Shown here one piece after another: positions 17,069 through 26,335 of a DNA stretch of 43,478 nt (its first letter is position 1; every line of letters begins with the position of its first letter). The DNA lies in NCBI GenBank assembly GCA_024404875.1, contig JAKSPK010000016.1, positions 1 through 43,478 on the forward strand, read 5' to 3'. The DNA is from Oscillospiraceae bacterium (GTDB lineage Bacteria; Bacillota; Clostridia; Oscillospirales; Ruminococcaceae). Made by a program: the position numbers and the translations under genes. The notes under the pieces were generated by a model. It saw only the letters and a list, made by a program, of their open reading frames with translations, was not told where the DNA came from and ran no database searches.

Positions 17069-18676
17069 TCAGCCGATCAGTCCGGCGATGCCTTCTTCTT
17101 TCAGCTTTTTCTTATAGTATCCCAGCTCACGGGAGATCATGTCGTCGATCGTCTGCATACCGAGCAGCTCGACCGGCGCTTTATCATCCGTCAGCAGTCT
17201 GCCGCCGGACTGATACTGCTCCAGCGCACTGCTGACATTCTGCATCATCTCACGGAGCTGCGCATCCTCAATCTCGGCGGCATTGTGTTCCAGCAGCGCC
17301 GCGATTCTCGGATTATCCGATGCGAACAGCTCACGGTTTGTCGCATTCTGCACATTGACCGTATACACATGACCGAACACCGATGCGATCGTATCCTGCA
17401 AATAAGCATTGATGCCGTCTGTGCGGTCAGAGATCATGTTCATATTGACGATCATGACACCGTTCTCTTTCAGATGTGAACGCACCATTGCGAAGAATTC
17501 CTGCGAGCTCATCTGAAACGGGATCGTGATATCCTGATAGGCATCGACCATGATGATATCATATAGTTTGTCTGTTCCGGCGAGATAGGCTCTGCCGTCA
17601 TAAGAGGCGACCGGAACAGACGCATCCAGCGAGAAATAATTGCGGGCGAGATCTGTGATTTTCTCGTCGATCTCGACACCCTCGATTGCTAAAGAATCAA
17701 AATAGCGCGAGCACTGTGTGGCGTAAGTGCCGGTGCCCATTCCCAGGATCAGCATATCATGTGCATCCTCCGGCTCCTCCAGCATGAAGGGCGCGGCAAG
17801 TGCATAGTCATAATACATTCCTGTCAGGTCATCTGTTTTCATGAAGACGGACTGTACGCCGAACAGCACATTCGTCGAAAGGATCACACGCTTATCATCC
17901 TCCCGCACCTGCAGATAGTTGTAGACCGATTCGTCCTCCAGCGTCAGCGTATTCTCCCAGAATGCGAATCCGAGTGTGAATGCTGCCGCCGAGGCCGCTG
18001 CGAACAGCACGGCTGAAATGATGACCTTGACTGTTCCGCGCTTCACTGAGACGAAGTAGATGATGCCGAGAAGAAGCAGGATGCCGGAGAAGATCACAAA
18101 GGTCGCTGCTGTTCCGACAGCCGGGATCGAGATGAAGGTCGGGACAAATGTGCCGATGATGCTGCCGATCGTATTTGCTGCGCCGAGTGTGCCGACCGTT
18201 TTTCCGCTGTCATCGAGGCTGCCGACCGTGTATTTCACGAGCGAGGGCGTGACCGTGCCGAGCAGAAAAAGCGGATATACAAAGACAACCATGCATGAAA
18301 GGAATGCCGCCCAGATGAGGAAATTCGTGTTGATGCTGACGACGAGCAGCGCCGAGATCAGCAGGATTACGAGTTTTCCGACGAACGGGATTGCCGCGAT
18401 CCAGACCGCTGCAAAGAGCATCCGCCCGTAGAGCTTATCCGGATCGGGATTCTCATCGGCTGACCGACCGCCGTAGAGATTGCCGAGTGCCATCGCGATC
18501 ATGATTGTGCCGATGATGATCGTCCAGACGATCTGTGAAGAGCTGAAGTACGGTGCGAGGAGTCTGCTCGCACCGAGCTCTACTGCCATGACGGACATAC
18601 CGGCGAAGAACTCGGTGAGATACAGATAAAGCTTGTTTTTGAGAATGCGGCTGCCCACAGAATTACCAGACAGCAT
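17069..18676 (-). CDS. Fused MFS-type membrane/spermidine-synthase-like protein
   Basis: About 7-8 hydrophobic helices fill the N-terminal half (about 15-235), and a spermidine-synthase-like Rossmann domain fills the C-terminal half (about 270-500) with LGMGTGTYATQ and EGVEIDEKI at the nucleotide site. Such fusions are common in bacteria, but a catalytic role as aminopropyltransferase has not been generally shown and the family may be a transporter or a different transferase. I prefer the ATG at 18676 (535 residues) because AGAGGCGG lies 6 bases upstream; other in-frame ATGs go up to 18709. It overlaps the end of the penicillin-binding protein gene by 14 bases, so the two are coupled. Confidence 0.88.
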   Translation of the reverse strand: MLSGNSVGSRILKNKLYLYLTEFFAGMSVMAVELGASRLLAPYFSSSQIVWTIIIGTIMIAMALGNLYGGRSADENPDPDKLYGRMLFAAVWIAAIPFVGKLVILLISALLVVSINTNFLIWAAFLSCMVVFVYPLFLLGTVTPSLVKYTVGSLDDSGKTVGTLGAANTIGSIIGTFVPTFISIPAVGTAATFVIFSGILLLLGIIYFVSVKRGTVKVIISAVLFAAASAAAFTLGFAFWENTLTLEDESVYNYLQVREDDKRVILSTNVLFGVQSVFMKTDDLTGMYYDYALAAPFMLEEPEDAHDMLILGMGTGTYATQCSRYFDSLAIEGVEIDEKITDLARNYFSLDASVPVASYDGRAYLAGTDKLYDIIMVDAYQDITIPFQMSSQEFFAMVRSHLKENGVMIVNMNMISDRTDGINAYLQDTIASVFGHVYTVNVQNATNRELFASDNPRIAALLEHNAAEIEDAQLREMMQNVSSALEQYQSGGRLLTDDKAPVELLGMQTIDDMISRELGYYKKKLKEEGIAGLIG

Positions 18677-21089
18677 CTTCATCCGCCTCTGCGTCATACA
18701 TTGCATCATAACCGAGCGTCAGCTCACGGTTGTCGCACCACGGCTGATTGGTGGATTTCCAGTAACCGGGCGTGCCGTGCGGGCAGGCGAGACCTGCGAT
18801 CTTACCGGTTGACAGGCAGACATCGCCGCTGACTACGGAAGCGCAATCCGGGAACTGCTTTGCAAAATCTTCATCATAGTAATGGTTGACGATCCATTCA
18901 CCGATGACATTCTTCCAGACTCTTGCAGAGAGGATCGAGAAGTGATTGCGGATTTCCTTGTTCTCTTTGTAGCCGATCCAGACACCGCTGACGAACTGCG
19001 GGTTCAGGCCGACGAACATGAGGTCGAACCAGTCGGATGTTGTACCGGTCTTGCCGGCGATCGGAACCTGCACGCCGCCGGTGTAGATCTGTGCAGCGGT
19101 ACCGGTACCGTTCTGAACAACATTCTGGAGAAGCTTGTTCATGACAAAGGATGTTTCCTCGTCGATGACCTGCTTGTAGTTATCCTCCGCATTGAAATAG
19201 GTTGTGCCGTCGGAAAGGTCGATGCGGCTGATGATGTGTGCATCGTTGAAGTAGCCGCCGTTGCCGTAGACCATATACGCATTGACCAGATCCTTGACTG
19301 TGATGCCGTATCCGAGCGCGCCGACGGCGAGCGGAGCATAGTCCACATCATAGCCTTCATTGAGATTCAGACCGAGCTTCTTGGTCGCATAGTCAAAGAC
19401 TTCCTGTCTGCCGTAGGTTTTGACGAGCAGAGCAGGGATCGTGTTGTAGGAACGCTCAAGCGCGTAGTAGATATTGATGGTTGCGCTGGAATAGCTGATG
19501 ACATTATTGACATCGGCGTAGTTGGTCGGCCAGAGCTTTTCTTCGCCCGGATGATCGGGATCCTTAACCTTCAGCGGCGGGATATCGACAACATGCGTAC
19601 CCCATGTGATGAGGTCATGATAGAGCGCATAGCCGTAGCTCGTGACCGGCTTGATTGCCGATCCGGGCTGCTGCGGTTCATTGGAGGCAAAGCTCGTACC
19701 GAGCGAGCCGTTCTTCGGACCGATGCCGCCGCAGGTGCAGAGGACTCTGCCGCGGTAGTCGATTGCGGTGAAGCCAGCCTGAAGCGCGAGGTTTTCTTCA
19801 TCGGTGTATTCGCCGTCGCCGTCGAGGTCGCGGTAGAAGGTGGTCGCGGCTGTGTTGGTCATGCCCATGAGCAGATTGTCCATTGACATGAATTTCTGCT
19901 CCAGATAGTTCTGCATTTCGCGGTCAACAGTCAGATAGATCTGATAGCCGCCGGTATTGATGAGTGTCAGCGCACGATCGAAGGAAATACCGCGGTCCTC
20001 CATGAGCATATTCGCAAACTCATAGATTGCCTCGTCGACCGCCCATGAGGTCGGCTTTTCCTCGATGCCGTCATCGAGCGTGATCGTACCGTCATCTTCA
20101 ATGATCTGCTGCTCCGGATGTGCGTGCAGATATTCTTCAGTGCCCTTGAAAATGAGGTGCTCGTTCAGTGCTTCCTGATATTCGTCGAAGGTGATCGCGC
20201 CGTTCTCGTACATATGGCCGAGAATATACTCCATACGGTTGCGGTTGATCTTTTCGCCGGTGTTGACAAAGTCGTCGGTGTAGTACCATGTATCAGTAAC
20301 TTCGTTGTAGGCTTTTTCGTTGTAGCCGGCGAACGGGTTGTTGACCTCCGGGCTCTGCGGGATTGCAGCAAGGCAGGCACCCTCCGCGATCGTCAGCTCG
20401 CTGACGGTCTTGCCGAAATAGGTTTCTGCGGCCATTTCGATGCCGTTGTTTGCGCCGCCGAAACCGATATAATTCAGGTATGCTTCGAGGATCTCGTCCT
20501 TGGAGTAATTCTTTTCCAGCTCCATTGCACGGTGGATCTCGCGGATCTTACGCTGCGGGGACTTGTCATTATCACCGGTGATGTTTTTGACAAGCTGCTG
20601 AGTGATCGTCGAACCGCCCTGATCGGATGCCCAGAATTTCATGATCATGTTTGCGAAAGACGCAGCGGTACGCTTGTAGTCCACGCCCTCATGCTCATAG
20701 AAACGCTCGTCCTCACCGTAAACAAATGCATCGCGGACGTGCTGCGGTACGACTTCGAGATCGACCGGCTTGCGCTTGACTTCGCTCTGCACGGAGTGGA
20801 CGACCTCAAGCTCGCCTGCTTCATTTGTTTCGTAGATATTGGTTGCCGAGCTGGTGTCAAGCTCCTGAATACTGACGGCAGCGGTCTTTTCCATGTAGTT
20901 CATGACATAGATCGTTGCAGCGATTGCACAGATCGTACCCGTCACGGCAAACAGCAGAAAGAAGGAAAGGAAGGTCGTCAGAATGATCGTGCCAATGCTG
21001 CTGAGAATGCGCAGGATCAGCGGCCTGCGGCGCGGCCCTTTCTTTTCCTTTTTTACTGCATTGGAACCGGATTGCGCGGTTTCTCTCAT
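18663..21089 (-). CDS. Class A penicillin-binding protein (glycosyltransferase GT51 plus transpeptidase)
   Basis: The 808-residue protein polymerises and cross-links peptidoglycan outside the membrane. A basic cytoplasmic N-terminus and one transmembrane helix (about 32-63) precede the GT51 domain with catalytic Glu126 in GEDERFYEHEG and GGSTITQQLVKN (158-169). The transpeptidase domain shows the three motifs SAIK (477-480), SYN (547-549) and KTGT (680-683). The start is the ATG at 21089, 11 bases after AAAGGGG. The C-terminus has a Cys/Pro-rich stretch (about 745-790). First gene of a three-gene operon with the fused membrane protein and the rRNA methyltransferase. Confidence 0.96.
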   Translation of the reverse strand: MRETAQSGSNAVKKEKKGPRRRPLILRILSSIGTIILTTFLSFFLLFAVTGTICAIAATIYVMNYMEKTAAVSIQELDTSSATNIYETNEAGELEVVHSVQSEVKRKPVDLEVVPQHVRDAFVYGEDERFYEHEGVDYKRTAASFANMIMKFWASDQGGSTITQQLVKNITGDNDKSPQRKIREIHRAMELEKNYSKDEILEAYLNYIGFGGANNGIEMAAETYFGKTVSELTIAEGACLAAIPQSPEVNNPFAGYNEKAYNEVTDTWYYTDDFVNTGEKINRNRMEYILGHMYENGAITFDEYQEALNEHLIFKGTEEYLHAHPEQQIIEDDGTITLDDGIEEKPTSWAVDEAIYEFANMLMEDRGISFDRALTLINTGGYQIYLTVDREMQNYLEQKFMSMDNLLMGMTNTAATTFYRDLDGDGEYTDEENLALQAGFTAIDYRGRVLCTCGGIGPKNGSLGTSFASNEPQQPGSAIKPVTSYGYALYHDLITWGTHVVDIPPLKVKDPDHPGEEKLWPTNYADVNNVISYSSATINIYYALERSYNTIPALLVKTYGRQEVFDYATKKLGLNLNEGYDVDYAPLAVGALGYGITVKDLVNAYMVYGNGGYFNDAHIISRIDLSDGTTYFNAEDNYKQVIDEETSFVMNKLLQNVVQNGTGTAAQIYTGGVQVPIAGKTGTTSDWFDLMFVGLNPQFVSGVWIGYKENKEIRNHFSILSARVWKNVIGEWIVNHYYDEDFAKQFPDCASVVSGDVCLSTGKIAGLACPHGTPGYWKSTNQPWCDNRELTLGYDAMYDAEADEDAVW

Positions 21090-21184
21090 AATATTTCGTT
21101 CCCCTTTCAGAATGCGGCAAGGCTGCCGTCCTCGCAGAGCCGACGAAAGCATACACGGCTCTGCACATAGAAATACATAATAGT

Positions 21185-21213
21185 ATTATAGCACAAAATC
21201 CATCGATTGTTAA
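21185..21213 (-). promoter_or_regulatory. Promoter of the penicillin-binding protein operon
   Basis: TTAACA and a perfect TATAAT are 17 bases apart, about 95 bases upstream of the start codon. Confidence 0.8.
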
Positions 21214-21515
21214 GGGCTTTCATGAAATTTTAATTGTTTTTTGATTTTTGCGCATATTTTCCTGAAAAATGCAGCATAATGACGATAGCAATGCAATCAG
21301 ATATTTGCCGGCAGGGACGACGGCTGCTTCCTGCCGCGGTGCTGATCGTGCCTGTTGGTTTGGCTTGAGAATATCATTTTGCTTCCGGTGATGCTATCCT
21401 ATGTTTCAGGCTGAGGAAAAAGCCTTTACTGCCCTCAGCAGAGAAGGCGCCGGAAACCGCTTTTCCGCTGCGGCAAGATGGACACCGGTTTCACGAAAAC
21501 AAAAGGAGTGCGACT
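21214..21515. other. Intergenic region between divergent genes
   Basis: About 300 bases without a gene. The right half contains small inverted repeats (GCTGAGG/CCTCAGC near 21411-21441 and CGGAAA/TTTCCG near 21459-21475) that may fold in the leader of the BofC-like gene. I found no convincing promoter for that gene and no known riboswitch. Confidence 0.4.
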
Positions 21516-21950
21516 ATGACAACAGCAAGAAAATGGATACTGACGGCAGTCATTGCGTCAGCAGCGGCACTTACAGCTGCGGCGGCTGCACTGCTGACAC
21601 ATCGGGAATCTCCCGTTCCGCTTCAAACCGCGCGGTCTGCATCGGAATATGAAGCGCGGGCTGCGGAGCTCCACGCCGAACCGCCCGCGCAGACCGCTGT
21701 CACACACGGCAGTGCAGAGGATCTCGCTGATCTTGCAGAACTTGCGGACAACCTGCCGGAGACCGGTTATCTGCTCAAGCTTCACGATAATACGCTTGCT
21801 GTCTATGAAGACGGTCTGCGCGAACCGATCGAGGAATATGATTTACCCGCAGGATGGCTGCCGGATTATGACCGCATCCTGCTCGAATACGGCTTTCGTG
21901 TCTCCGGAAAGGAAGAACTGCGTGAACTGCTGGAGGATTATGTCTCATGA
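21516..21950 (+). CDS. BofC C-terminal-domain-like exported or membrane-anchored protein
   Basis: The 144-residue protein starts at the ATG at 21516, with AAAGGAG 7 bases upstream. An N-terminal hydrophobic segment (about 7-27, Ala-rich) serves as signal or anchor. The C-terminal 60 residues (YLLKLHDNTLAVYEDG..., LPDYDRILLEYGFRVS, ELRELLEDY) match the pattern of the BofC C-terminal domain. In Bacillus BofC restrains the SpoIVB protease during sporulation, but the domain also occurs alone in many clostridia with unknown roles. Its stop overlaps the start of the next gene by 4 bases. Confidence 0.75.
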   Translation: MTTARKWILTAVIASAAALTAAAAALLTHRESPVPLQTARSASEYEARAAELHAEPPAQTAVTHGSAEDLADLAELADNLPETGYLLKLHDNTLAVYEDGLREPIEEYDLPAGWLPDYDRILLEYGFRVSGKEELRELLEDYVS

Positions 21951-22780
21951 TGCGGCTGCGGCATGAAGCGGGAAGGCGGCTGCGGCCATACCGCCGAAGC
22001 ACATCTGCAATCGGTGCAGCGCGGTATGTCACGGGCGCGGTTTGCCTGCTGACCGGCATTCTGACGCAGAAAATACTGCGTGACGGCGGCGTTCTGCCGG
22101 ACTCCGGACTAACCGGAGCCTTCAGTCTGGCTGATCTTTATCTTCCGGCGGCACTCCTGATTGCCATGCTTGCGCTGACACCGCTGAAAATGCAGTCGGA
22201 CTGGCAGCTCGGCCGTCTTGCGGGGACACTCGACGAAAACGATCTCGGATTTCTCGCCTGCAGCGGGAGCGTCTGGCTATGGTGCCGTGCGCTGGCCGGA
22301 CGGCTGCTGCTTATGATGCTGCTGCTTATTGCGGCTGTGCCGGCACTCTTGCTCTATGCCGCCGCGAAAACGGTCTGGCTGACAATCCCGCCGCAGTCGG
22401 AGAGCATCCTGCCGCTGCTGACTGTCCTGCATCTCGGGCTGCTGACGGCTGTCGCTGCATATCTCCCGCTGCGCGTTTATGCTGCCGGAGCAGCGCTTCC
22501 CGGCTGCTATCTCAAGCTGCCGCACGAATCGCCCTTCCGCGTGGTCGGAACTGCATTGCGCCTGACGCGCCGTATGACACCAAAGATTCTCTGGATGCGC
22601 CTGACCTCGCTGCCCTTGCTGATTTTGCCGGTCACAGCGATTTTTGCACTTCCGGCTCTGCTGACTGCTGAACAGCTCCTTACCGAGCGCGCATGGCGTC
22701 ATACTGTTCCGCGGAAGCGCTCCCATTTTTCGCGGCTGGAGCTTCATGCGCGTGATACGGCTCTGCACGGATCCCTCTGA
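21947..22780 (+). CDS. Multi-pass membrane protein of unknown function
   Basis: The 277-residue protein has a very basic N-terminus (HEAGRRLRPYRR) and about five hydrophobic segments (near 28-42, 64-80, 118-142, 158-182, 228-250), then a basic, probably cytoplasmic end. The segment FRVVGTALRLTRRMTPKILW before the last helix resembles integral membrane proteins of the DUF975 type, but this is only an impression. ATGA overlap with the BofC-like gene indicates coupled translation and suggests a shared process. Confidence 0.8.
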   Translation: MMRLRHEAGRRLRPYRRSTSAIGAARYVTGAVCLLTGILTQKILRDGGVLPDSGLTGAFSLADLYLPAALLIAMLALTPLKMQSDWQLGRLAGTLDENDLGFLACSGSVWLWCRALAGRLLLMMLLLIAAVPALLLYAAAKTVWLTIPPQSESILPLLTVLHLGLLTAVAAYLPLRVYAAGAALPGCYLKLPHESPFRVVGTALRLTRRMTPKILWMRLTSLPLLILPVTAIFALPALLTAEQLLTERAWRHTVPRKRSHFSRLELHARDTALHGSL

Positions 22781-22872
22781 TGTGTATTTACGACAGAAAT
22801 ATATATTATACACATAAAATCCGCACTGTGATTGTGCAAAGTGACAAACTTTCGAGTTTTTTCAAAATTCCC

Positions 22873-22901
22873 TTGACAAATCCCCTTGATTCTGCTATAA
22901 T
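22873..22901 (+). promoter_or_regulatory. tRNA operon promoter
   Basis: Perfect consensus TTGACA and TATAAT with 17-base spacing, 31 bases upstream of the first tRNA. Confidence 0.92.
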
Positions 22902-22932
22902 GATGAAGCTGACCGCGGACAGCGAAAACCTT

Positions 22933-23005
22933 GCTGGTGTAGCTCAGTTGGTAGAGCAGCTGATTTGTAATCAGCAGGTCGGGGGTTCAAGTCCGTCCAC
23001 CAGCT
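22933..23005 (+). tRNA. tRNA-Thr (anticodon TGT)
   Basis: Acceptor arms GCTGGTG/CACCAGC, D-loop AGTTGGTAG, anticodon stem GCTGA/TCAGC with loop TTTGTAA, and T-arm GGGGGTTCAAGTCC. CCA is not encoded. Confidence 0.97.
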
Positions 23006-23012
23006 TGAATAT

Positions 23013-23094
23013 GGGAGAGTTCCCGAGTGGCCAAAGGGGGCAGACTGTAAATCTGTTGCGTAATGCTTCGGTGGTTCAAATCCACCCTCTCCCA
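23013..23094 (+). tRNA. tRNA-Tyr (anticodon GTA)
   Basis: Acceptor arms GGGAGAG/CTCTCCC, anticodon loop CTGTAAA, a long class II variable arm and T-arm GGTGGTTCAAATCC. It follows tRNA-Thr by 7 bases and is co-transcribed. CCA is not encoded. Confidence 0.97.
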
Positions 23095-23098
23095 TGTG

Positions 23099-23138
23099 AA
23101 AGACAGTCTTTCGATTTCGGAAGACTGTCTTTTTTTAT
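23099..23138 (+). terminator. tRNA operon terminator
   Basis: AAGACAGTCTT/AAGACTGTCTT stem with short loop followed by a run of seven T. Confidence 0.93.
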
Positions 23139-23252
23139 CTGGATATTTGCATCGTTTCGCCAAAAGCCTCTGAATGATGAGCGGACTCCGGACACGAATA
23201 TTCAGCAAGCCGCATCTGTTGATATCAGCACTGCGCAGTAAAATTATATATC

Positions 23253-23289
23253 AAAGCCGTGCGCTCTGTAATGACCGCACGGCTTTTTG
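23253..23289. terminator. Hairpin downstream of prfC
   Basis: AAAGCCGTGCG pairs with CGCACGGCTTT around a 12-base loop. It lies just after the prfC stop on the minus strand, although the stronger T-run (TTTTT) is on the plus strand. Confidence 0.6.
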
Positions 23290-23300
23290 TGTTCAATGAA

Positions 23301-24893
23301 TCAATTTTTGCTGAAATCACGCAGTTCCAGGCCTTCGTTCCGCTCGGTCGCCCAACGGATATTCCACTCACTCGTAAAGAGCAGCAGATACTGATCGCGG
23401 AAATCCTGCACGAGTTTTGTGTCTTCGCTGATTGTGAGCTCCGGCTTTTTATCGGTCGGGATGCCGCCGATCCAGCGGATATACTGATAGCTCAGCGGTT
23501 CACGGATGATCTCAACGTTGTATTCTGTTCGCATCCGATGCTCAAACACTTCAAATTGCAGAACACCGACAACGCCGACGATGACCTCCTCCATACCAGT
23601 CTCCGGTTCATGGAAGATCTGGATTGCGCCCTCCTGTGCGATCTGCATAACACCCTTGACAAACTGCTTGCGCTTCATCGTGTCCTTGTGGCGGACGCGC
23701 GCAAAATGCTCCGGCGCAAAGGTCGGGATGCCCTCGAAACAGACCTTCTTCTTCGGATCACAGATTGTATCGCCGATTGAGAAGAGACCGGGATCAAAGA
23801 CACCGATGATATCGCCCGCGAATGCTTCGTCGATAATCTCACGGTTTTCGGCCATCATCATCTGCGGCTGCGAGAGGCGCATTTTCTTGTCACCCTGCAC
23901 ATGATAGACCTCCATATCCCGCGTGAATTTGCCGGAGCAAATGCGCAGGAAGGTTACACGGTCGCGGTGCGCTTTGTTCATATTGGCCTGAATCTTGAAA
24001 ACGAATGCCGAGAATGTTTCGTCAAACGGCGAGACGGTTCCGCTGTCCGCAGAGGAACGGGCAAGCGGGGGCGGCGTCAGCTCCAGAAAACGCTTCAGGA
24101 ACGGCTCGACACCAAAATTCGTCAGCGCGGAGCCGAAGAAGACTGGTGAGAGCGTGCCGTTGTGGATTGCTGCAGCATCGAAATCCTCGGAGGCGCCGTC
24201 GAGCAGCTCGATATCCTCCGCGAGCTGTGCATGATTGTCCTTTCCGATCAGCGCTGCAAGAGCGGGATCATCCGGCGAGACCTCGGTCTGTGAGACCTCA
24301 TGCGCGCCGCTTGTTCCTTCAAAGGAGAGGATGTGACGCGTTTCAAGATCGAAGACGCCGCGGAAATCCTTGCCGCAGCCGATCGGCCAGTTGACCGCGT
24401 ATGTCTTGATGCCGAGTTCGCGCTCAATCTCCTCCAGCAGATCAAAGGGATTCTGCGCTTCTCTGTCCATCTTGTTCACAAATGTGAAAATCGGGATATG
24501 GCGCATTACGCAGACATGAAACAGCTTCCGCGTCTGCGGCTCGACACCCTTTGCTGCATCAATGACCATGATTGCAGCATCAGCGGCCATGAGCGTACGG
24601 TAGGTGTCTTCGGAAAAGTCCTGGTGTCCGGGCGTATCGAGAATATTGATGCAGCAGCCGTCGTATTCAAACTGCATGACGGATGATGTGACGGAAATTC
24701 CGCGCTGCTTTTCGATCTCCATCCAGTCGGAGACTGCGTGACGGGCGTTCTTTTTGCCCTTGACGGCTCCGGCCATTGCGATCGCGCCGCCGTAGAGCAG
24801 GAGCTTTTCGGTGAGTGTCGTTTTACCGGCATCCGGATGCGAGATGATCGCAAAGGTGCGCCGCCGCCGGATCTCTTCTTCCATAGTGCGCAA
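23301..24893 (-). CDS. prfC: Peptide chain release factor 3
   Basis: The 530-residue translational GTPase recycles RF1/RF2 from the ribosome. G motifs are visible: SHPDAGKT (18-25), RGIS in switch I, DTPGHQD (G3), NKMD (G4). The EF-Tu-like domain 2 and the RF3 C-terminal domain follow, and the length fits the family. I chose the TTG at 24893, with GGAGG 8 bases upstream; the in-frame ATG three codons on would be 17 bases from it. Single-gene transcript with its own promoter and a GCGGAC/GTCCGC hairpin in the leader. Confidence 0.96.
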   Translation of the reverse strand: MRTMEEEIRRRRTFAIISHPDAGKTTLTEKLLLYGGAIAMAGAVKGKKNARHAVSDWMEIEKQRGISVTSSVMQFEYDGCCINILDTPGHQDFSEDTYRTLMAADAAIMVIDAAKGVEPQTRKLFHVCVMRHIPIFTFVNKMDREAQNPFDLLEEIERELGIKTYAVNWPIGCGKDFRGVFDLETRHILSFEGTSGAHEVSQTEVSPDDPALAALIGKDNHAQLAEDIELLDGASEDFDAAAIHNGTLSPVFFGSALTNFGVEPFLKRFLELTPPPLARSSADSGTVSPFDETFSAFVFKIQANMNKAHRDRVTFLRICSGKFTRDMEVYHVQGDKKMRLSQPQMMMAENREIIDEAFAGDIIGVFDPGLFSIGDTICDPKKKVCFEGIPTFAPEHFARVRHKDTMKRKQFVKGVMQIAQEGAIQIFHEPETGMEEVIVGVVGVLQFEVFEHRMRTEYNVEIIREPLSYQYIRWIGGIPTDKKPELTISEDTKLVQDFRDQYLLLFTSEWNIRWATERNEGLELRDFSKN

Positions 24894-24951
24894 GATTGAT
24901 TCCTCCGATCAGAATTGCGGACGATGTCCGCCGAATTTGCATAACATTAGT

Positions 24952-24980
24952 ATTATATCATATTATGAAGAAAAGTGCAA
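24952..24980 (-). promoter_or_regulatory. prfC promoter
   Basis: TTGCAC and TATAAT are 17 bases apart, about 60 bases upstream of the start. Confidence 0.75.
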
Positions 24981-25189
24981 TGGATACGAAAAAAATAAAG
25001 TGTCAAATTTCGCGGCCTGGTTTTATATCGGAGCCGGGCACTGCGCGGTTATACCATATTATAACTATCAGTAATCCTTGAACTGCTGAGCAAAATCATC
25101 GGCTTATCGCCGCAGTAATCAAAATGCACATTTATTATCTGAAATAATTGTACCGAATGACGAAGTTTGTGAAAAATCTGTGGGAACGC
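24981..25189. other. Intergenic region between prfC and hrcA promoters
   Basis: About 210 bases between divergent promoters, AT-rich at both ends, with one short dyad GTTATA-N6-TATAAC near 25049-25066. No gene or RNA recognised. Confidence 0.4.
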
Positions 25190-25218
25190 TTGACATTCTG
25201 CAGGAAAAGTGGTATCTT
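25190..25218 (+). promoter_or_regulatory. hrcA operon promoter
   Basis: TTGACA and TATCTT are 17 bases apart, immediately upstream of the CIRCE operator. Confidence 0.85.
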
Positions 25219-25222
25219 ATAT

Positions 25223-25249
25223 TTAGCACTCTGAAGGATAGAGTGCTAG
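25223..25249 (+). promoter_or_regulatory. CIRCE operator (HrcA binding site)
   Basis: TTAGCACTC, nine bases, GAGTGCTAG: matches the CIRCE consensus TTAGCACTC-N9-GAGTGCTAA except for the last base. Its place at the transcription start fits heat-shock repression by HrcA. Confidence 0.97.
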
Positions 25250-25297
25250 CACAAATAGAAACAGTCTGCAAAAGACGGCGGAAGGAGGCGCTGAACT

Positions 25298-26335
25298 GTG
25301 GATGACAGAAAGCTGCGGATCCTTGCCGCGGTTGTGGATGAATATGTGACGACAGGTGAGCCGGTCGGTTCCAAGGCAATCGCATCCCTGCCCGACATTC
25401 ATGTTTCAGCCGCGACCATTCGCAATGATATGGCGGTGCTGGAGCAGCTTGGACTGCTGGAACAGCCCCATACCTCCGCAGGCCGGATCCCGACATTTCA
25501 GGGCTATAAGCTCTATATCGAGAAATGCATGAACGGCGTTCAGCTTCCGGCCGAGGAGCGGCAGCGGATCGACGAGATCTTTGAAGCGGATCCTGGAATG
25601 AATGAGGATACGCTGATCCTGTCCGCGACCACTGCACTTGCAGAGATCACGAAATGTGCGGCCGTTGCTGTTGATGCGATGCCGCAGTTCTCGGTGATCT
25701 CAAAGGTTGAGGTCATCCCGACCGGCAAGCGGCTTTATGTGATCCTGCTCATTACCTCAGAGGGCGAGATTAAGAATAAGGCCTGCCGACTGGAATTTGA
25801 TCTCGATCATGAGCAGCTCGCATTCTTTGCACAGTATCTGACGGAGCATCTCAGCGGCGTAGCACTTGGACAGCTTTCTCCGGAGATGTTTGATCAGCTT
25901 GTCACCGCAATGGGAACATATATGGCAACGCTGACGCCGCTCGTGCAGGGACTCTATGAGCTGAGCCGCGATATGATGCGGCAGGAGCTGACCGTCAACG
26001 GCACACGCAATCTGCTGACCTGTCAGGAGCTGGATACACAGGATATCGTTGAATTCATGGAGCATCAGGATGTCATCATGCCGCTGCTCGATGAGACTTT
26101 CAGCGGCATTCATGTGATGTTCAGTGAGGACACACAGCATGAGAAAAAACAAACCTTCGTGATTGGCAATTCCAGCATGATTGTCGGGCAGTATCGCAAG
26201 GACGGCAAGGCGGCAGGCCGGCTCGGACTGATCGGTCCGATGCGGCTGAATTATGCGAAGGTAATCCCGTATCTTGAATATTTTACGGATAAGATCAGCA
26301 AGCTGATCTCCGAGAAGGAGGATGACGACACATGA
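25298..26335 (+). CDS. hrcA: Heat-inducible transcription repressor HrcA
   Basis: The 345-residue repressor binds CIRCE and limits chaperone expression until heat shock. It has the N-terminal winged helix (about 1-75, DDRKLRILAAVVDEYVTTGEPVGSKAI and ATIRNDMAVLEQLGLLEQPHTSAGRIPT) and the C-terminal GAF-like domain. The GTG start at 25298 is 9 bases after AGGAGG. The stop overlaps grpE by 4 bases (ATGA). Confidence 0.97.
   Translation: MDDRKLRILAAVVDEYVTTGEPVGSKAIASLPDIHVSAATIRNDMAVLEQLGLLEQPHTSAGRIPTFQGYKLYIEKCMNGVQLPAEERQRIDEIFEADPGMNEDTLILSATTALAEITKCAAVAVDAMPQFSVISKVEVIPTGKRLYVILLITSEGEIKNKACRLEFDLDHEQLAFFAQYLTEHLSGVALGQLSPEMFDQLVTAMGTYMATLTPLVQGLYELSRDMMRQELTVNGTRNLLTCQELDTQDIVEFMEHQDVIMPLLDETFSGIHVMFSEDTQHEKKQTFVIGNSSMIVGQYRKDGKAAGRLGLIGPMRLNYAKVIPYLEYFTDKISKLISEKEDDDT

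Noticed and set aside
21214-21515. Possible riboswitch in the region before the BofC-like gene
   Set aside because: Only short inverted repeats were seen; no conserved core of a known riboswitch class was recognised.
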